From positions 1 to 25,431 of the forward strand of contig JAEWPH010000096.1 of the NCBI GenBank assembly GCA_023460715.1: a DNA stretch of 25,431 nt, written 5' to 3'. A program made the translations under genes and the position numbers. Source of the stretch: Pseudomonadota bacterium (GTDB lineage: Bacteria > Pseudomonadota > Gammaproteobacteria > Burkholderiales > Burkholderiaceae_C). This document shows, piece after piece, positions 1 through 10,275 of this stretch. Each line of letters opens with the position of its first letter. Within the stretch, counting starts at the first letter, position 1. The notes under the pieces were generated by a model. The model saw only the letters and a program-made list of their open reading frames with translations, was not told where the DNA came from and searched no databases.

Positions 1-69
1 ACCATCTGTTACGGACTGTCGGATTTCGCAGAGGAACTCAATTACGGGGTCGATCTATCAACCATCTGA
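1..69 (+). CDS. Possible 3' end of an upstream gene (partial)
   Basis: Frame 1 is open from the first base for 22 codons and ends in TGA at 67-69. It reads TICYGLSDFAEELNYGVDLS followed by TI. The start lies outside the window. The peptide looks like an ordinary globular C-terminus, but no family is recognisable from so little. The stretch is clearly less GC-rich than the genes to its right. A hairpin follows 11 bases after the stop. Chance openness over 22 codons is quite possible, so this is a weak call. Confidence 0.3.
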   Translation, partial: TICYGLSDFAEELNYGVDLSTI

Positions 70-80
70 GGGTGGTATAA

Positions 81-110
81 GGTTGGTGGGGTGAAGGAGC
101 CCCATCAACC
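81..110. terminator. Hairpin between convergent genes, possible bidirectional terminator
   Basis: GGTTGGTGGGG (81-91) pairs with CCCCATCAACC (100-110) around the 8-base loop TGAAGGAG; 10 of 11 pairs are Watson-Crick and one is G-T. No clear T-run follows on either strand. It sits between the possible gene tail ending at 69 and the end of the minus-strand GST gene at 157, which is where a shared terminator would be expected. It could equally be part of a mobile-element end. Confidence 0.35.
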
Positions 111-156
111 ATTAAATCCGGATACCCTAAATAATCTAGCGATTCGCCGTGGCCCA

Positions 157-849
157 TCACGGCTGTGTATCGGGCGACGGTACGCACGACACGCCCTGCG
201 CCAGGGCGGCCGTCCGCTGCGCGGCCAGCGCACGCTGGTAGCCGGGCCGCTCCTGCAGGCGCTGCCAGTAGGCGCGTGTGGCGTCGCCCCACTGGTCGGC
301 CAGGTCCAGGTGCGTGGCCAGCAGCAGCGCGTAGCCCACCGACACATCCGCGGCGGTGAACCGGTCACCGCACAGCCACGGCCCGGTGGCCACGGCGGCC
401 TCCACCGCGCGCAGCCGCGCCAGGAACCAGCGCGTGTAATCGGTCACCACCTGGGGCTGCAGGCGCTCGGGCGTCTCGAAGCGGCCGTAGCGCAGCAGCA
501 GGGTCTGGGGAAAGGTGAGCGTGGCCTCGCCCATGTGCAGCCAGTTCAGATAGGCGCCGTAGGCCGGGTCGCCGGGCGCCACGTCCAGGCCCGCGGCCGG
601 ATGCAGTGCGGCCAGGTACTGGCAGATGGCCGCCGACTCGGTCATCCGTACGGCATGGCCGCTGCCTTCGGCGCCGCCGCCGTGCACCAGCAGCGGCACG
701 GTGCCCAGCGGGTTCTCCTGCAGGTAGCTGCGGGCCAGCGCGCGGGGCGGAAAGGGCAGCATGTGCAGGCGGTAGGGCAGCTGCAGTTCTTCCAGCGCCC
801 ACAGCGGGCGGAACGAGCGTGCGCTCATGCAGTGGTACAGATCGATCAT
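157..849 (-). CDS. Glutathione S-transferase family protein
   Basis: A 230-residue soluble protein with the two-domain cytosolic GST layout. The N-terminal thioredoxin-like half begins MIDLYHCMSARSFRPLWALE and carries the cis-proline of GTVPLL (P52) and the glutathione-binding E71-S72 of MTESAAICQYL. The C-terminal half is helical, with an N-capping-type motif GDRFTAADVS near residues 161-170. The start at 849 is preferred over an in-frame ATG at 888 because the GST fold starts exactly there and the 13 upstream residues (AAFAPAAAYAGP) look like untranslated sequence. GSTs conjugate glutathione to electrophiles or act as isomerases or peroxidases; the substrate cannot be read from sequence. 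It lies downstream of the AraC-type regulator on the same strand with about 50 bases between them, so the two may be co-transcribed. Confidence 0.9.
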   Translation of the reverse strand: MIDLYHCMSARSFRPLWALEELQLPYRLHMLPFPPRALARSYLQENPLGTVPLLVHGGGAEGSGHAVRMTESAAICQYLAALHPAAGLDVAPGDPAYGAYLNWLHMGEATLTFPQTLLLRYGRFETPERLQPQVVTDYTRWFLARLRAVEAAVATGPWLCGDRFTAADVSVGYALLLATHLDLADQWGDATRAYWQRLQERPGYQRALAAQRTAALAQGVSCVPSPDTQP

Positions 850-900
850 AGGGCCAGCATAGGCAGCGGCCGGCGCAAATGCTGCCACCGAAGGCGCACA

Positions 901-1953
901 TCACGACGGCATGCGCGAGGCGCGGCGGAACTCCGCCGGCGCGCTGCCCGTCCAGCCGCGGAAGGCGCGGATGAAGCTCTTCTCGTTCACGAAGCCCGCC
1001 GCCTGGGCCACCTGCTTGATGGGCCGGTCGGTGCGCTGCAGCAGCTCCACCGCGCGGGCGCGGCGCACCTCGTCCTTGAGCGCCTGCAGCGAGGCGCCTT
1101 CTTCCTTGAGCTGCCGGTGCAGCGTGCGGGCCGACAGGTGCAGGCGCTCGGCCAGCGCCTCGGCGCTGTGCGGGGCCGACGGATCGGCCGCCAGCGCCTG
1201 CCGCACGCGCTGCACCAGCAGCCGGTCGCGCCGGTACTGCAGCACGGTGAGCGGCAACGCGCGCTGCAACATCACGCGCAGCGCGGCCTCGTCGCGCGTG
1301 AGGGGCAGGGCGAGGTAGCGCGCATCGAAGGCAATGGCCGCCGCCGGCGCGTGGAACTGCGCGGGCCCGGGAAACATCACCCCGTAGGCATCGGCATGGG
1401 CTGGCGGCGCGAACGGAAACTCCGCGCTCTGGAGCGGCAGGCGCGAGTCGATGAACCAGCAGGCCACGCCGTGCAGGTTGCGCAGCACCGAGACGATGCA
1501 GAACTCGCGCAGCGTGTCCAGTTCGCGCCGCTCGGTGAGGGTGACGCGGGCGGTGTCGCCCTCCACGGCCAGCTGCAGCAGGATGTCGTCGGTCAGCAGC
1601 GCGTGGTGGCGGCACCAGCGCGCCAGCGCCACGCCCAACGTGGGCGAGCTGATGGAGGCGCGGGCCAACATGCCGTAGCTGCCCCAGGGCAGCCGGCGAG
1701 AGAACCAGCCCAGGGCTTCGTCGTCCAGCTCGCGCATGGCGCCATCCGACAGCGCCTCCATCTGCCAGGCGGTGATGCGGGCGCCAGACCCGCCTTGCCA
1801 CTGGCTTGGCGCGATTTGTGCCCGCTGCAGCACGCGCGCCGGGTCCATGCCGCGCTGCCGGTAGGCCTGAACGATGGCGGCCACAAAGGCGCCGGGCGTG
1901 GCGGCGACGGCCAGGGGCGGGAGGTCACGGGCAGCGGAAGCGGGAACGGCCAT
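901..1953 (-). CDS. AraC-family transcriptional regulator
   Basis: A 350-residue regulator. Residues about 20-220 look like the arabinose-binding-type effector domain found in OruR/ArgR-like AraC proteins (for example [20 protein letters not shown] and [20 protein letters not shown]). Residues about 262-345 form the AraC DNA-binding domain with two helix-turn-helix units: [20 protein letters not shown], then the characteristic [20 protein letters not shown] and GSAPAEFRR. The start at 1953 ([14 protein letters not shown]) is chosen on family length; an in-frame ATG at 2004 would add 17 residues and has no better ribosome site. It is divergent from the acyl-CoA synthetase at 2108 across about 150 bases, so it is the likely regulator of the degradation cluster. 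Many liu clusters use a MerR-type LiuR instead, which makes this association an inference. Confidence 0.88.
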   Translation of the reverse strand: MAVPASAARDLPPLAVAATPGAFVAAIVQAYRQRGMDPARVLQRAQIAPSQWQGGSGARITAWQMEALSDGAMRELDDEALGWFSRRLPWGSYGMLARASISSPTLGVALARWCRHHALLTDDILLQLAVEGDTARVTLTERRELDTLREFCIVSVLRNLHGVACWFIDSRLPLQSAEFPFAPPAHADAYGVMFPGPAQFHAPAAAIAFDARYLALPLTRDEAALRVMLQRALPLTVLQYRRDRLLVQRVRQALAADPSAPHSAEALAERLHLSARTLHRQLKEEGASLQALKDEVRRARAVELLQRTDRPIKQVAQAAGFVNEKSFIRAFRGWTGSAPAEFRRASRMPS

Positions 1954-1999
1954 GCAGCCGAGTGTGTCGGCCCGTGGCACAAATTGCAACCGGCCTGGC

Positions 2000-2028
2000 T
2001 TCATCTGGGCGGGGCGCGGGCGTATGCT
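2000..2028 (+). promoter_or_regulatory. Weak sigma70-like promoter candidate for the acyl-CoA synthetase operon
   Basis: TTCATC at 2000-2005 and TATGCT at 2023-2028 are separated by 17 bases, about 80 bases upstream of the ATG at 2108. Matches to the consensus hexamers are only 3/6 and 4/6. The element lies in the divergent gap shared with the AraC-type regulator. A GTGGCA word occurs on both sides of it (near 1974 and 2030), which could be regulator half-sites, but this is speculative. Confidence 0.25.
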
Positions 2029-2107
2029 GTGGCAAAGACCGACGTCCCGGGCCTTCCGCGGGGCGCGGCTGCGTGGCTTGCCGCGCGGCCAGACCAGGAG
2101 ACACGAC

Positions 2108-3844
<1,737 letters not shown>

Positions 3845-3870
3845 ACCGGACAACGCTCTCCTTTCACACC

Positions 3871-5475
3871 ATGATCCTCGAATCCCAACTCAATCCCCGC
3901 TCGGCGGAGTTCCTGGCCAACGCCGCTGTCATGCGCAGCGTGGTCGATGACCTGCGTGCCCACATCGAGCGCGTCGCGCAGGGCGGCGGCGAGGCCGCGC
4001 GCGCCAAGCACGTGGCCCGCGGCAAGCTGCTGCCGCGCGAGCGCGTCGCCCTGCTGCTGGACCCGGGCACGCCCTTCCTGGAGCTGGCGCCCCTGGCCGC
4101 GCTCAACATGTACAACAACGACGCGCCGGGCGCGGGTCTGATCGCCGGCATCGGCCGCGTGGCGGGCACCGACTGCATGATCGTCTGCAACGACGCCACG
4201 GTGAAGGGCGGTACCTACTACCCTCTCACGGTGAAGAAGCACCTGCGTGCGCAGGAGGTGGCCGAGCAGAACCACCTGCCGTGCATCTACCTGGTGGACT
4301 CGGGCGGCGCCAACCTGCCCAACCAGGACGAGGTCTTCCCCGACCGCGACCACTTCGGCCGCATCTTCTACAACCAGGCGAACATGAGCGCGCAGGGCAT
4401 CGGCCAGATCGCCGTGGTCATGGGCTCGTGCACGGCCGGCGGCGCCTACGTGCCGGCCATGAGCGACGAATCCATCATCGTCAAGAACCAGGGCACCATC
4501 TTCCTGGGCGGCCCGCCGCTGGTGAAGGCCGCCACGGGCGAGGTGGTCAGCGCCGAAGACCTGGGCGGCGGCGATGTGCACACCCGCCTGTCCGGCGTGG
4601 TCGACCACCTGGCGCAGAACGACCTGCATGCGCTGCAGTTGGCTCGCAATGCGGTGCGCAATCTGAATAAAAACAAGGCTCCAGCGCCCGCGGATCAAGC
4701 GCCGGTTGCTCCTAAATTTGCAGCAGAGGAGCTGTACGGCGTGATCCCCTCCGACGCGCGCAAGCCCTTCGACGTGCGCGAGATCATCGCGCGCATCGTC
4801 GACGGCAGCGAGTTCGACGAGTTCAAGGCGCGCTACGGCACCACGCTGGTCACGGGCTTCGCGCGCATCGAAGGCATGGCCGTGGGCATCATCGCCAACA
4901 ACGGCATCCTGTTCAGCGAATCGGCCTTGAAGGGGGCGCACTTCATCGAGCTGTGCTGCCAGCGCAAGATCCCGCTGGTCTTCCTGCAGAACATCACCGG
5001 CTTCATGGTGGGCCGCAAGTACGAGAACGAAGGCATCGCGCGCAACGGCGCCAAGATGGTCACGGCCGTGGCCACCGCCAGCGTGCCCAAATTCACCATC
5101 ATCATCGGCGGTAGCTTCGGCGCGGGCAACTACGGCATGTGCGGCCGGGCGTATTCGCCCCGCTTCCTCTGGATGTGGCCCAACGCGCGGATCAGTGTCA
5201 TGGGCGGCGAGCAGGCCGCCAGCGTGCTGGCCACCGTCAAGCGCGACGGCATCGAGGCCAAGGGCGGCCAGTGGAGCGCGGAGGAAGAGGATGCCTTCAA
5301 GGCCCCCATCCGCCGCCAGTACGAGGACCAGGGCCACCCGTACTACGCCACCGCGCGCCTGTGGGACGACGGTGTCATCGACCCCGCCGACACGCGCCGC
5401 GTGCTGGCGCTGGGGCTGTCGGCCACGCGCAATGCGCCCATCGGCGACACCAAGTTCGGCGTCTTCCGGATGTGA
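3871..5475 (+). CDS. liuB: 3-methylcrotonyl-CoA carboxylase beta subunit (carboxyltransferase)
   Basis: A 534-residue biotin-dependent carboxyltransferase subunit. It moves the carboxyl group from carboxybiotin on the alpha subunit (7217-9241) to 3-methylcrotonyl-CoA, giving 3-methylglutaconyl-CoA in leucine catabolism. The N-terminal crotonase-like half contains [38 protein letters not shown] and [16 protein letters not shown]. The C-terminal half contains [29 protein letters not shown] and [20 protein letters not shown] (from about residue 413). The length matches known LiuB/MccB proteins (about 535). Residues about 266-285, between the halves, form an alanine/proline/lysine-rich linker encoded by a copy of the dispersed repeat described separately. 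No strong ribosome site precedes the ATG; the start is fixed by homology of the [13 protein letters not shown] opening. Confidence 0.95.
   Translation: MILESQLNPRSAEFLANAAVMRSVVDDLRAHIERVAQGGGEAARAKHVARGKLLPRERVALLLDPGTPFLELAPLAALNMYNNDAPGAGLIAGIGRVAGTDCMIVCNDATVKGGTYYPLTVKKHLRAQEVAEQNHLPCIYLVDSGGANLPNQDEVFPDRDHFGRIFYNQANMSAQGIGQIAVVMGSCTAGGAYVPAMSDESIIVKNQGTIFLGGPPLVKAATGEVVSAEDLGGGDVHTRLSGVVDHLAQNDLHALQLARNAVRNLNKNKAPAPADQAPVAPKFAAEELYGVIPSDARKPFDVREIIARIVDGSEFDEFKARYGTTLVTGFARIEGMAVGIIANNGILFSESALKGAHFIELCCQRKIPLVFLQNITGFMVGRKYENEGIARNGAKMVTAVATASVPKFTIIIGGSFGAGNYGMCGRAYSPRFLWMWPNARISVMGGEQAASVLATVKRDGIEAKGGQWSAEEEDAFKAPIRRQYEDQGHPYYATARLWDDGVIDPADTRRVLALGLSATRNAPIGDTKFGVFRM
4666..4725 (-). 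repeat. Dispersed ~60-bp repeat, copy in liuB (inverse orientation)
   Basis: Read on the minus strand, this AT-richer stretch follows the same order of blocks as the other copies: TGCT, ATTTAGGAGC, GGCGCTTGATC and GGGCGCTGGAGCC, then a T-rich end. By hand alignment about 26 of 46 positions match the copy at 20021-20086. On the coding strand it encodes [20 protein letters not shown], the linker between the two LiuB halves. This linker is also variable in LiuB from other bacteria, so replacement rather than simple insertion is possible. Confidence 0.55.
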
Positions 5476-5657
5476 CGATGAGCCACCTCCTGAGTCGCTT
5501 CGCGCCCTCCCCCTCTCTCGCCTCGCCTCGCTGCGCGAAGCGGGAGGGGGACACCCCCAGCGCGGCGGGGCGGCCCTTGCGCGGGGGCTGCTGGCCTGGG
5601 CCACGCCAGTGTCGAGGGCTGTGCGCTGTGCCATGAATCCACCATGAGGGAAAAGCC
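5476..5657. repeat. GC-rich intergenic repeat-like element with nested hairpins
   Basis: The 182-base gap between liuB and liuC has no open gene. TCCCCCTC (5508-5515) pairs perfectly with GAGGGGGA (5544-5551), with a smaller inner hairpin around CGCTGCGCGAAGCG in the loop. This is followed by a G/C-rich tract with GCGGGGCGGCCCTTGCGCGG and GGCCTGGGCC. The pattern resembles REP-like intergenic elements that I recall from Comamonadaceae genomes, which was not verified. A ribosome site GAGGG at about 5646-5650 precedes the liuC ATG at 5658. Confidence 0.45.
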
Positions 5658-6446
5658 ATGAGTTCACCCAACCTCACCATCACCCAGAGCGGCGCGGTCG
5701 CGCGCATCACGCTCACGCAGCCCGAGATCCGCAACGCGTTCAGCGACGAGGTCATCGCCGAGATCACGGCCGCCTTCCTGGACGTGGGCGCGCGCGCCGA
5801 TGTGCGCGCCGTGGTGCTGGCGGCCGAGGGCACCGCCTTCTGCGCCGGCGCCAACCTGAACTGGATGCGCCGCATGGCCGACTACACCCGGGACGAGAAC
5901 GTGCAGGACGCCGGCAAGCTGGCCGCAATGCTGCGCGTGATCTACGAATGCCCCAAGCCGACGATCGCCCGCGTGCAGGGCGACGTGTACGCCGGAGGCA
6001 TGGGCCTGGTGGCGGCCTGCGACATGGCCGTGGCGGTGGAGTCGGCGGGCTTCTGCCTTTCGGAGGTGAAGCTGGGGCTGATTCCGGCCACCATCGGGCC
6101 GTATGTCGCCCGTGCCATGGGCGCACGCGCCGCGCACCGCTACTTCCTCACGGGCGAGCGTTTCAGTGCGGCCGAGGCGCTGCGCATCGGCTTCGTGCAC
6201 GAGGTGGTCGATTTCGAACTGCTGGACGAGACCGTCGACGCCTGGACGCGCACCCTGTCGGCCAACGGCCCTGCGGCCGTGGCGGCCTGCAAGCGCCTGG
6301 TGCAGCAGGTGGCCGGGCGCGACATCGACGCGCCGCTGATCGCCGCGACCGTGGAGGCGATCGCCGACATCCGCGCCAGCGACGAAGGCCGGGAGGGCGT
6401 GCAGTCCTTCCTCAACAAGCGCAAGCCTTCGTGGCTGCTGCCATGA
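5658..6446 (+). CDS. liuC: Methylglutaconyl-CoA hydratase (enoyl-CoA hydratase family)
   Basis: A 262-residue crotonase-fold enzyme. In this context it should hydrate 3-methylglutaconyl-CoA to 3-hydroxy-3-methylglutaryl-CoA. The oxyanion-hole segments are FCAGANLNWM (61-70) and QGDVYAGGMGLVAACD (107-122). The catalytic glutamate equivalent to Glu164 of rat hydratase is E136 in LSEVKLGLIP. The C-terminus NKRKPSWLLP is typical of the subgroup. Its place between the two carboxylase subunit genes favours LiuC over a general fatty-acid hydratase. The start at 5658 follows GAGGGAAAAGCC; an upstream ATG at 5644 opens only a five-codon frame. Confidence 0.92.
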   Translation: MSSPNLTITQSGAVARITLTQPEIRNAFSDEVIAEITAAFLDVGARADVRAVVLAAEGTAFCAGANLNWMRRMADYTRDENVQDAGKLAAMLRVIYECPKPTIARVQGDVYAGGMGLVAACDMAVAVESAGFCLSEVKLGLIPATIGPYVARAMGARAAHRYFLTGERFSAAEALRIGFVHEVVDFELLDETVDAWTRTLSANGPAAVAACKRLVQQVAGRDIDAPLIAATVEAIADIRASDEGREGVQSFLNKRKPSWLLP

Positions 6447-6495
6447 CCCTGCCGCCGCGCCGCTGCCGCGCTCTGCGCCACCATGGGTAGGCCGT

Positions 6496-7215
6496 ATGGA
6501 AGCCCTTTGGTCCGACGTCGTCCAATGGCTGCACGCGCTGGGGCTGCATCTGGACGCCGGCACGGCCGCGGCCGTGTCGGACGGCGCGGCGCATGCGACG
6601 GCATCGCTGGACCTGCCCGCGCTGATGGCGCTGGCCGCCGCGCTTGGCTGGGCCAGCGGCTTCCGGTTGTATGCCGTGGTGTTCCTCGTGGGGCTGATGG
6701 GCGCGGCCGGCTGGCTGCCGTTGCCACCGGGCCTGGCGCTGCTGCAGCACCCGCTGGTGCTGGGTGCGGCCGGATTGATGCTGGTGGTGGAGTTCTTCGC
6801 CGACAAGGTGCCCTGGCTGGACAGCGCCTGGGATGCAGTGCATGCCTTCATCCGCGTGCCGGCGGGCGCGCTGCTGGCGGCGGGCGTCTTCGGGGCCGAT
6901 GCGGGGGCGATGGCCGTCGTTGCGGGGCTTCTGGGCGGATCGCTCTCGGCCACGGCGCTGGCCACCAAGATGACCACGCGGGCGGCGGCCAACACCTCGC
7001 CCGAGCCGTTCTCCAACTGGGGCTTGTCCTTCTTCGAAGACGGCCTGGTGGTCGCCGTGGTGTGGCTGGCCACGCAGCACCCGGTGCTGTTCGGCGTGGC
7101 CCTGGCGGTGATGCTGGTGCTGTCGGTGCTGGTGCTGGTCGTGCTTTTCAAGTTCCTGCGCGCCGTGCTGCGGCGCGTGTCTTCTCTTTTCTCTGGTTCA
7201 GCCAAGGTGGCGTGA
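6496..7215 (+). CDS. DUF4126 family integral membrane protein
   Basis: A 239-residue protein with several hydrophobic segments. After an amphipathic N-terminal stretch come GWASGFRLYAVVFLVGLMGA, VLGAAGLMLVVEFFADKVPW, a glycine/alanine-rich pair around IRVPAGALLAAGVFGADAGA, and a long C-terminal helix FGVALAVMLVLSVLVLVVLF ending in a basic tail. The segments GFRLYAV, EFFADKVPWLDSAWD and NTSPEPFSNWGLSFFEDG are hallmarks of DUF4126. Its function is unknown. It lies 49 bases after liuC, and its stop is one base before the liuD ATG, so it is very probably co-translated with the carboxylase genes. A transport or membrane-organising role for the pathway is only a guess. Confidence 0.88.
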   Translation: MEALWSDVVQWLHALGLHLDAGTAAAVSDGAAHATASLDLPALMALAAALGWASGFRLYAVVFLVGLMGAAGWLPLPPGLALLQHPLVLGAAGLMLVVEFFADKVPWLDSAWDAVHAFIRVPAGALLAAGVFGADAGAMAVVAGLLGGSLSATALATKMTTRAAANTSPEPFSNWGLSFFEDGLVVAVVWLATQHPVLFGVALAVMLVLSVLVLVVLFKFLRAVLRRVSSLFSGSAKVA

Positions 7216-7216
7216 C

Positions 7217-9241
7217 ATGTTCAAGAAAATACTGATTGCGAATCGTGGCGAGATCGCCTGCCGGGTGGCTGCCACCGCGCGCCGCATGGGCGTGCAGACC
7301 GTGGCCGTGTATTCCGACGCGGACGCCGGCGCCAAGCACGTCGCGGCCTGCGACGAGGCCGTGCACATCGGCGGCAGCGCGCCCAAGGACAGCTACCTGC
7401 GCTGGGAGCGCATCCTGGAGGCCGCCCGTGCCACCGGCGCCCAGGCCATCCATCCCGGCTACGGTTTCCTGTCGGAGAACGAAGACTTCGCCCAGGCGTG
7501 TGCCGATGCGGGCGTGGTCTTCATCGGCCCGCCCCCCTCCGCGATCAAGGACATGGGGCTCAAGGCCGAGTCCAAGCAGCTCATGGAAAAGGCCGGCGTG
7601 CCCCTGGTGCCCGGCTACCACGGCGCCGACCAGGACCCGGCGCTGCTGCAGCGCGAGGCCGACCGCATCGGCTACCCGGTGCTCATCAAGGCCAGCGCGG
7701 GCGGCGGCGGCAAGGGCATGCGGGCGGTGGAGCGCTCCGAAGATTTCGCGGCAGCGCTCGCCTCGTGCCAGCGGGAGGCCATCAACAGCTTCGGCGACGA
7801 CGCGGTGCTGGTCGAAAAGTACGTGCAGCGCCCGCGCCACATCGAGATCCAGGTGTTCGGCGACACGCACGGCCAGATCGTCTACCTGTTCGAGCGCGAT
7901 TGTTCGGTGCAGCGGCGGCACCAGAAGGTGCTGGAGGAAGCCCCGGCGCCCGGCATGACGCCGGAGCTGCGCGCGCGCATGGGCGCCGCCGCCGTGGCCG
8001 CCGCGCGGGCCGTGAACTACGTGGGCGCGGGCACGGTGGAATTCATCGTCGAGCAGCCCGGCGGCTACGAGCGGCCCGAAGACATGAAGTTCTTCTTCAT
8101 GGAGATGAACACCCGCCTGCAGGTGGAGCACCCGGTGACGGAAGCCATCACCGGCCAGGACCTGGTGGAGTGGCAACTGCGTGTGGCCAGCGGCGAGCCG
8201 CTGCCCTGCCTGCAGGACCAACTCCGCATCACCGGCCATGCCATCGAGGCGCGCATCTGCGCCGAGAACCCGGACAACAACTTCCTGCCCGCCACCGGCA
8301 CGCTGCAGGTCTACCGCAAGCCGGCGTGCACCAGCTTCGAACGCGGCACGCCGCGCATCGACGACGGCGCGCGCGAGGGCGATGCCATCAGCCCGTTCTA
8401 CGACTCCATGATCGCCAAGCTCATCGTGCACGGCGACACCCGCGAGCAGGCCCTGGCGCGTCTGGACGAGGCGCTGGCGCAGACGCACATCGTGGGCCTG
8501 GCCACCAACGTGCAGTTCCTGCGCCGGGTCGCCCGCAGCGGCGCCTTTGCGCAGGCGAAGCTGGACACGGCGCTGATCCAGCGCGAGCAGGACCTGCTGT
8601 TCCACCAGGAGCCCGTGGGCCTGCCGCTGGCCGCGGCGGCTGCCGTGGCCCACACGCTGGCGCAGGAGCGCGCCACCGAGACCGCCGACCCCTTCAGCCG
8701 GCGCGATGGCTGGCTGTCGCTCGGCGTGCAGCGCCGGCCGTTCGCGTTCGATTTTGCCGGCGCGCAGTCGAAGGCCTGGCTGAGCTACCAGCCGCAGGGC
8801 GCTTTGGCGCTGGCGGTGGGCGAGGGCGACGCGCAGGTGAGCGGGCCGCTGTCCTTCGCGCCGGCGGGCGGAGACGGCGCCATCGACCTGCAGTTCGCCG
8901 GGCAGCGCACGCGCGCCACGGTGTATCCGCAGGGCGAGGCGCTGGAAGTCTTCACGCCCGGCGGCGCCACGCGCATCGCGGCCATCGATCTGCTGGCCCA
9001 TGCGGGCGACACGCAGGCCGAGGGCGGGCGCCTCACGGCCCCCATGCCCGGCAAGGTGGTCTCGTTCGCGGTCAAGGCGGGCGACACCGTGACCAAGGGC
9101 CAGCCGCTGGCCGTGATGGAGGCGATGAAGATGGAGCACACCATCGCCGCGCCGGCCGATGGCGTGGTGCAGGAGCTGCTCTACGCCCCCGGCGACCAGG
9201 TGACGGAGGGCGCCGAGTTGCTCAAGCTCTCGGCCGCCTGA
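7217..9241 (+). CDS. liuD: 3-methylcrotonyl-CoA carboxylase alpha subunit (biotin carboxylase/biotin carrier)
   Basis: A 674-residue protein that carboxylates its own biotin with ATP and bicarbonate and hands the carboxyl group to LiuB. The biotin-carboxylase part begins MFKKILIANRGEIACRVAAT. It has HPGYGFLSENEDFA near residue 79, the ATP-grasp glycine loop GGGGKGMR near 162, and the catalytic EMNTRLQVEHPVTE segment with E296, N298 and R300. A middle domain (about 460-590) links to the biotinyl domain, where MEAMKMEHT places biotin on K638. Length and order match MccA/LiuD. AAGGTGG at 7204-7210 serves as ribosome site; the gene begins one base after the DUF4126 stop, which suggests translational coupling. 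Confidence 0.95.
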   Translation: MFKKILIANRGEIACRVAATARRMGVQTVAVYSDADAGAKHVAACDEAVHIGGSAPKDSYLRWERILEAARATGAQAIHPGYGFLSENEDFAQACADAGVVFIGPPPSAIKDMGLKAESKQLMEKAGVPLVPGYHGADQDPALLQREADRIGYPVLIKASAGGGGKGMRAVERSEDFAAALASCQREAINSFGDDAVLVEKYVQRPRHIEIQVFGDTHGQIVYLFERDCSVQRRHQKVLEEAPAPGMTPELRARMGAAAVAAARAVNYVGAGTVEFIVEQPGGYERPEDMKFFFMEMNTRLQVEHPVTEAITGQDLVEWQLRVASGEPLPCLQDQLRITGHAIEARICAENPDNNFLPATGTLQVYRKPACTSFERGTPRIDDGAREGDAISPFYDSMIAKLIVHGDTREQALARLDEALAQTHIVGLATNVQFLRRVARSGAFAQAKLDTALIQREQDLLFHQEPVGLPLAAAAAVAHTLAQERATETADPFSRRDGWLSLGVQRRPFAFDFAGAQSKAWLSYQPQGALALAVGEGDAQVSGPLSFAPAGGDGAIDLQFAGQRTRATVYPQGEALEVFTPGGATRIAAIDLLAHAGDTQAEGGRLTAPMPGKVVSFAVKAGDTVTKGQPLAVMEAMKMEHTIAAPADGVVQELLYAPGDQVTEGAELLKLSAA

Positions 9242-9276
9242 GGGCGCGGGTTTTCCGGGCGCGGTAGGCTTCACGC

Positions 9277-10197
9277 ATGAACATCACCCTCTGCTGTACC
9301 GATACCAAGACCGAACCCTGGCTGGAGGGGCTGCGCGCGGCGCTGCCCGGCGCCTCCGTCACCGTCTGGCAGCCCGGCGCGCCCAAGGCCGATGTGGCCG
9401 TCGTGTGGGCGCCGCCGCAGCAGTTTCTGGACGAGCAGCCGGCCTTGCAGGCGATGTTCAACATCGGCGCGGGGGTGGACGCACTGCTGCGCCTGCGCAT
9501 TCCGGACGGCTGCCGCGTGGTGCGCATCGACGACGGCGGCATGGCCGTGCAGATGGCCGAGTACGTCTGCCATGCCGTGGTGCGGCACTTCCGCGAACTC
9601 GACGCCTACGAGGCCGACATGCGCGACGGCCGCTGGGGCTTTCGCAAGCCGCGCACGCGCTCGGATTTCACCGTCGGCGTGATGGGCCTGGGCGTGCTGG
9701 GCGAGCGCGTGGCGCAGGCGCTGGCGCACTTCGAGTTTCCGGTGAACGGCTGGAGCCGCACGCCGAAGGCGCTGGAAGGCGTGCGCGGCTTCCACGGGCC
9801 GGACGCCTTCAACGACTTTCTGGCTGCCAGCCGGGTGCTGGTGAACCTGCTGCCGCTCACGCCCGAGACCGAAGGCATCATGAACCGCGGCACGCTCTCG
9901 CGCCTGCCCCAGGGCGGCTATGTGATCAACGTGGCGCGGGGCGCGCATCTGGTCGAGGAGGACCTGCTCGCGCTGGTGGACAGCGGCCATCTGGCGGGCG
10001 CCACGCTCGACGTGTTCCGCACCGAGCCGCTGCCGCCGGGCCACCCGTTCTGGAGCCACCCGAAGATCGTCGCCACGCCGCATACCTCGGCCCGCACGCT
10101 GCGCGAGGAGAGCATCGCCCAGATCGTGCGCAAGATCGGCCAGCTGGACCGCGGCGAGCCCGTGGCCGGCACGGTCGACCGGGCGCGCGGCTACTGA
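9277..10197 (+). CDS. ghrA: Glyoxylate/hydroxypyruvate reductase A (D-2-hydroxyacid dehydrogenase)
   Basis: A 306-residue NAD(P)H-dependent D-isomer-specific 2-hydroxyacid dehydrogenase, close in length to E. coli GhrA (312). The Rossmann loop is VGVMGLGVLGERVA (133-146). The catalytic set is complete: R221 in NVARGAH, E250 in FRTEPLPPGHPFW and H269 in ATPHTS. The family reduces glyoxylate, hydroxypyruvate or other 2-ketoacids in the cytoplasm. It sits between liuD and liuE, 35 bases after liuD, so it may act on a 2-ketoacid connected with branched-chain amino acids. That is inference from position; the true substrate is not visible. Confidence 0.88.
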   Translation: MNITLCCTDTKTEPWLEGLRAALPGASVTVWQPGAPKADVAVVWAPPQQFLDEQPALQAMFNIGAGVDALLRLRIPDGCRVVRIDDGGMAVQMAEYVCHAVVRHFRELDAYEADMRDGRWGFRKPRTRSDFTVGVMGLGVLGERVAQALAHFEFPVNGWSRTPKALEGVRGFHGPDAFNDFLAASRVLVNLLPLTPETEGIMNRGTLSRLPQGGYVINVARGAHLVEEDLLALVDSGHLAGATLDVFRTEPLPPGHPFWSHPKIVATPHTSARTLREESIAQIVRKIGQLDRGEPVAGTVDRARGY

Positions 10198-10275
10198 TGA
10201 GACGCCGGCTCCATCGGCGCAGCCGCAGGAGCCGGGCACCGACCCACCCCTGACATTCCCAAGAGAGACAACGCC

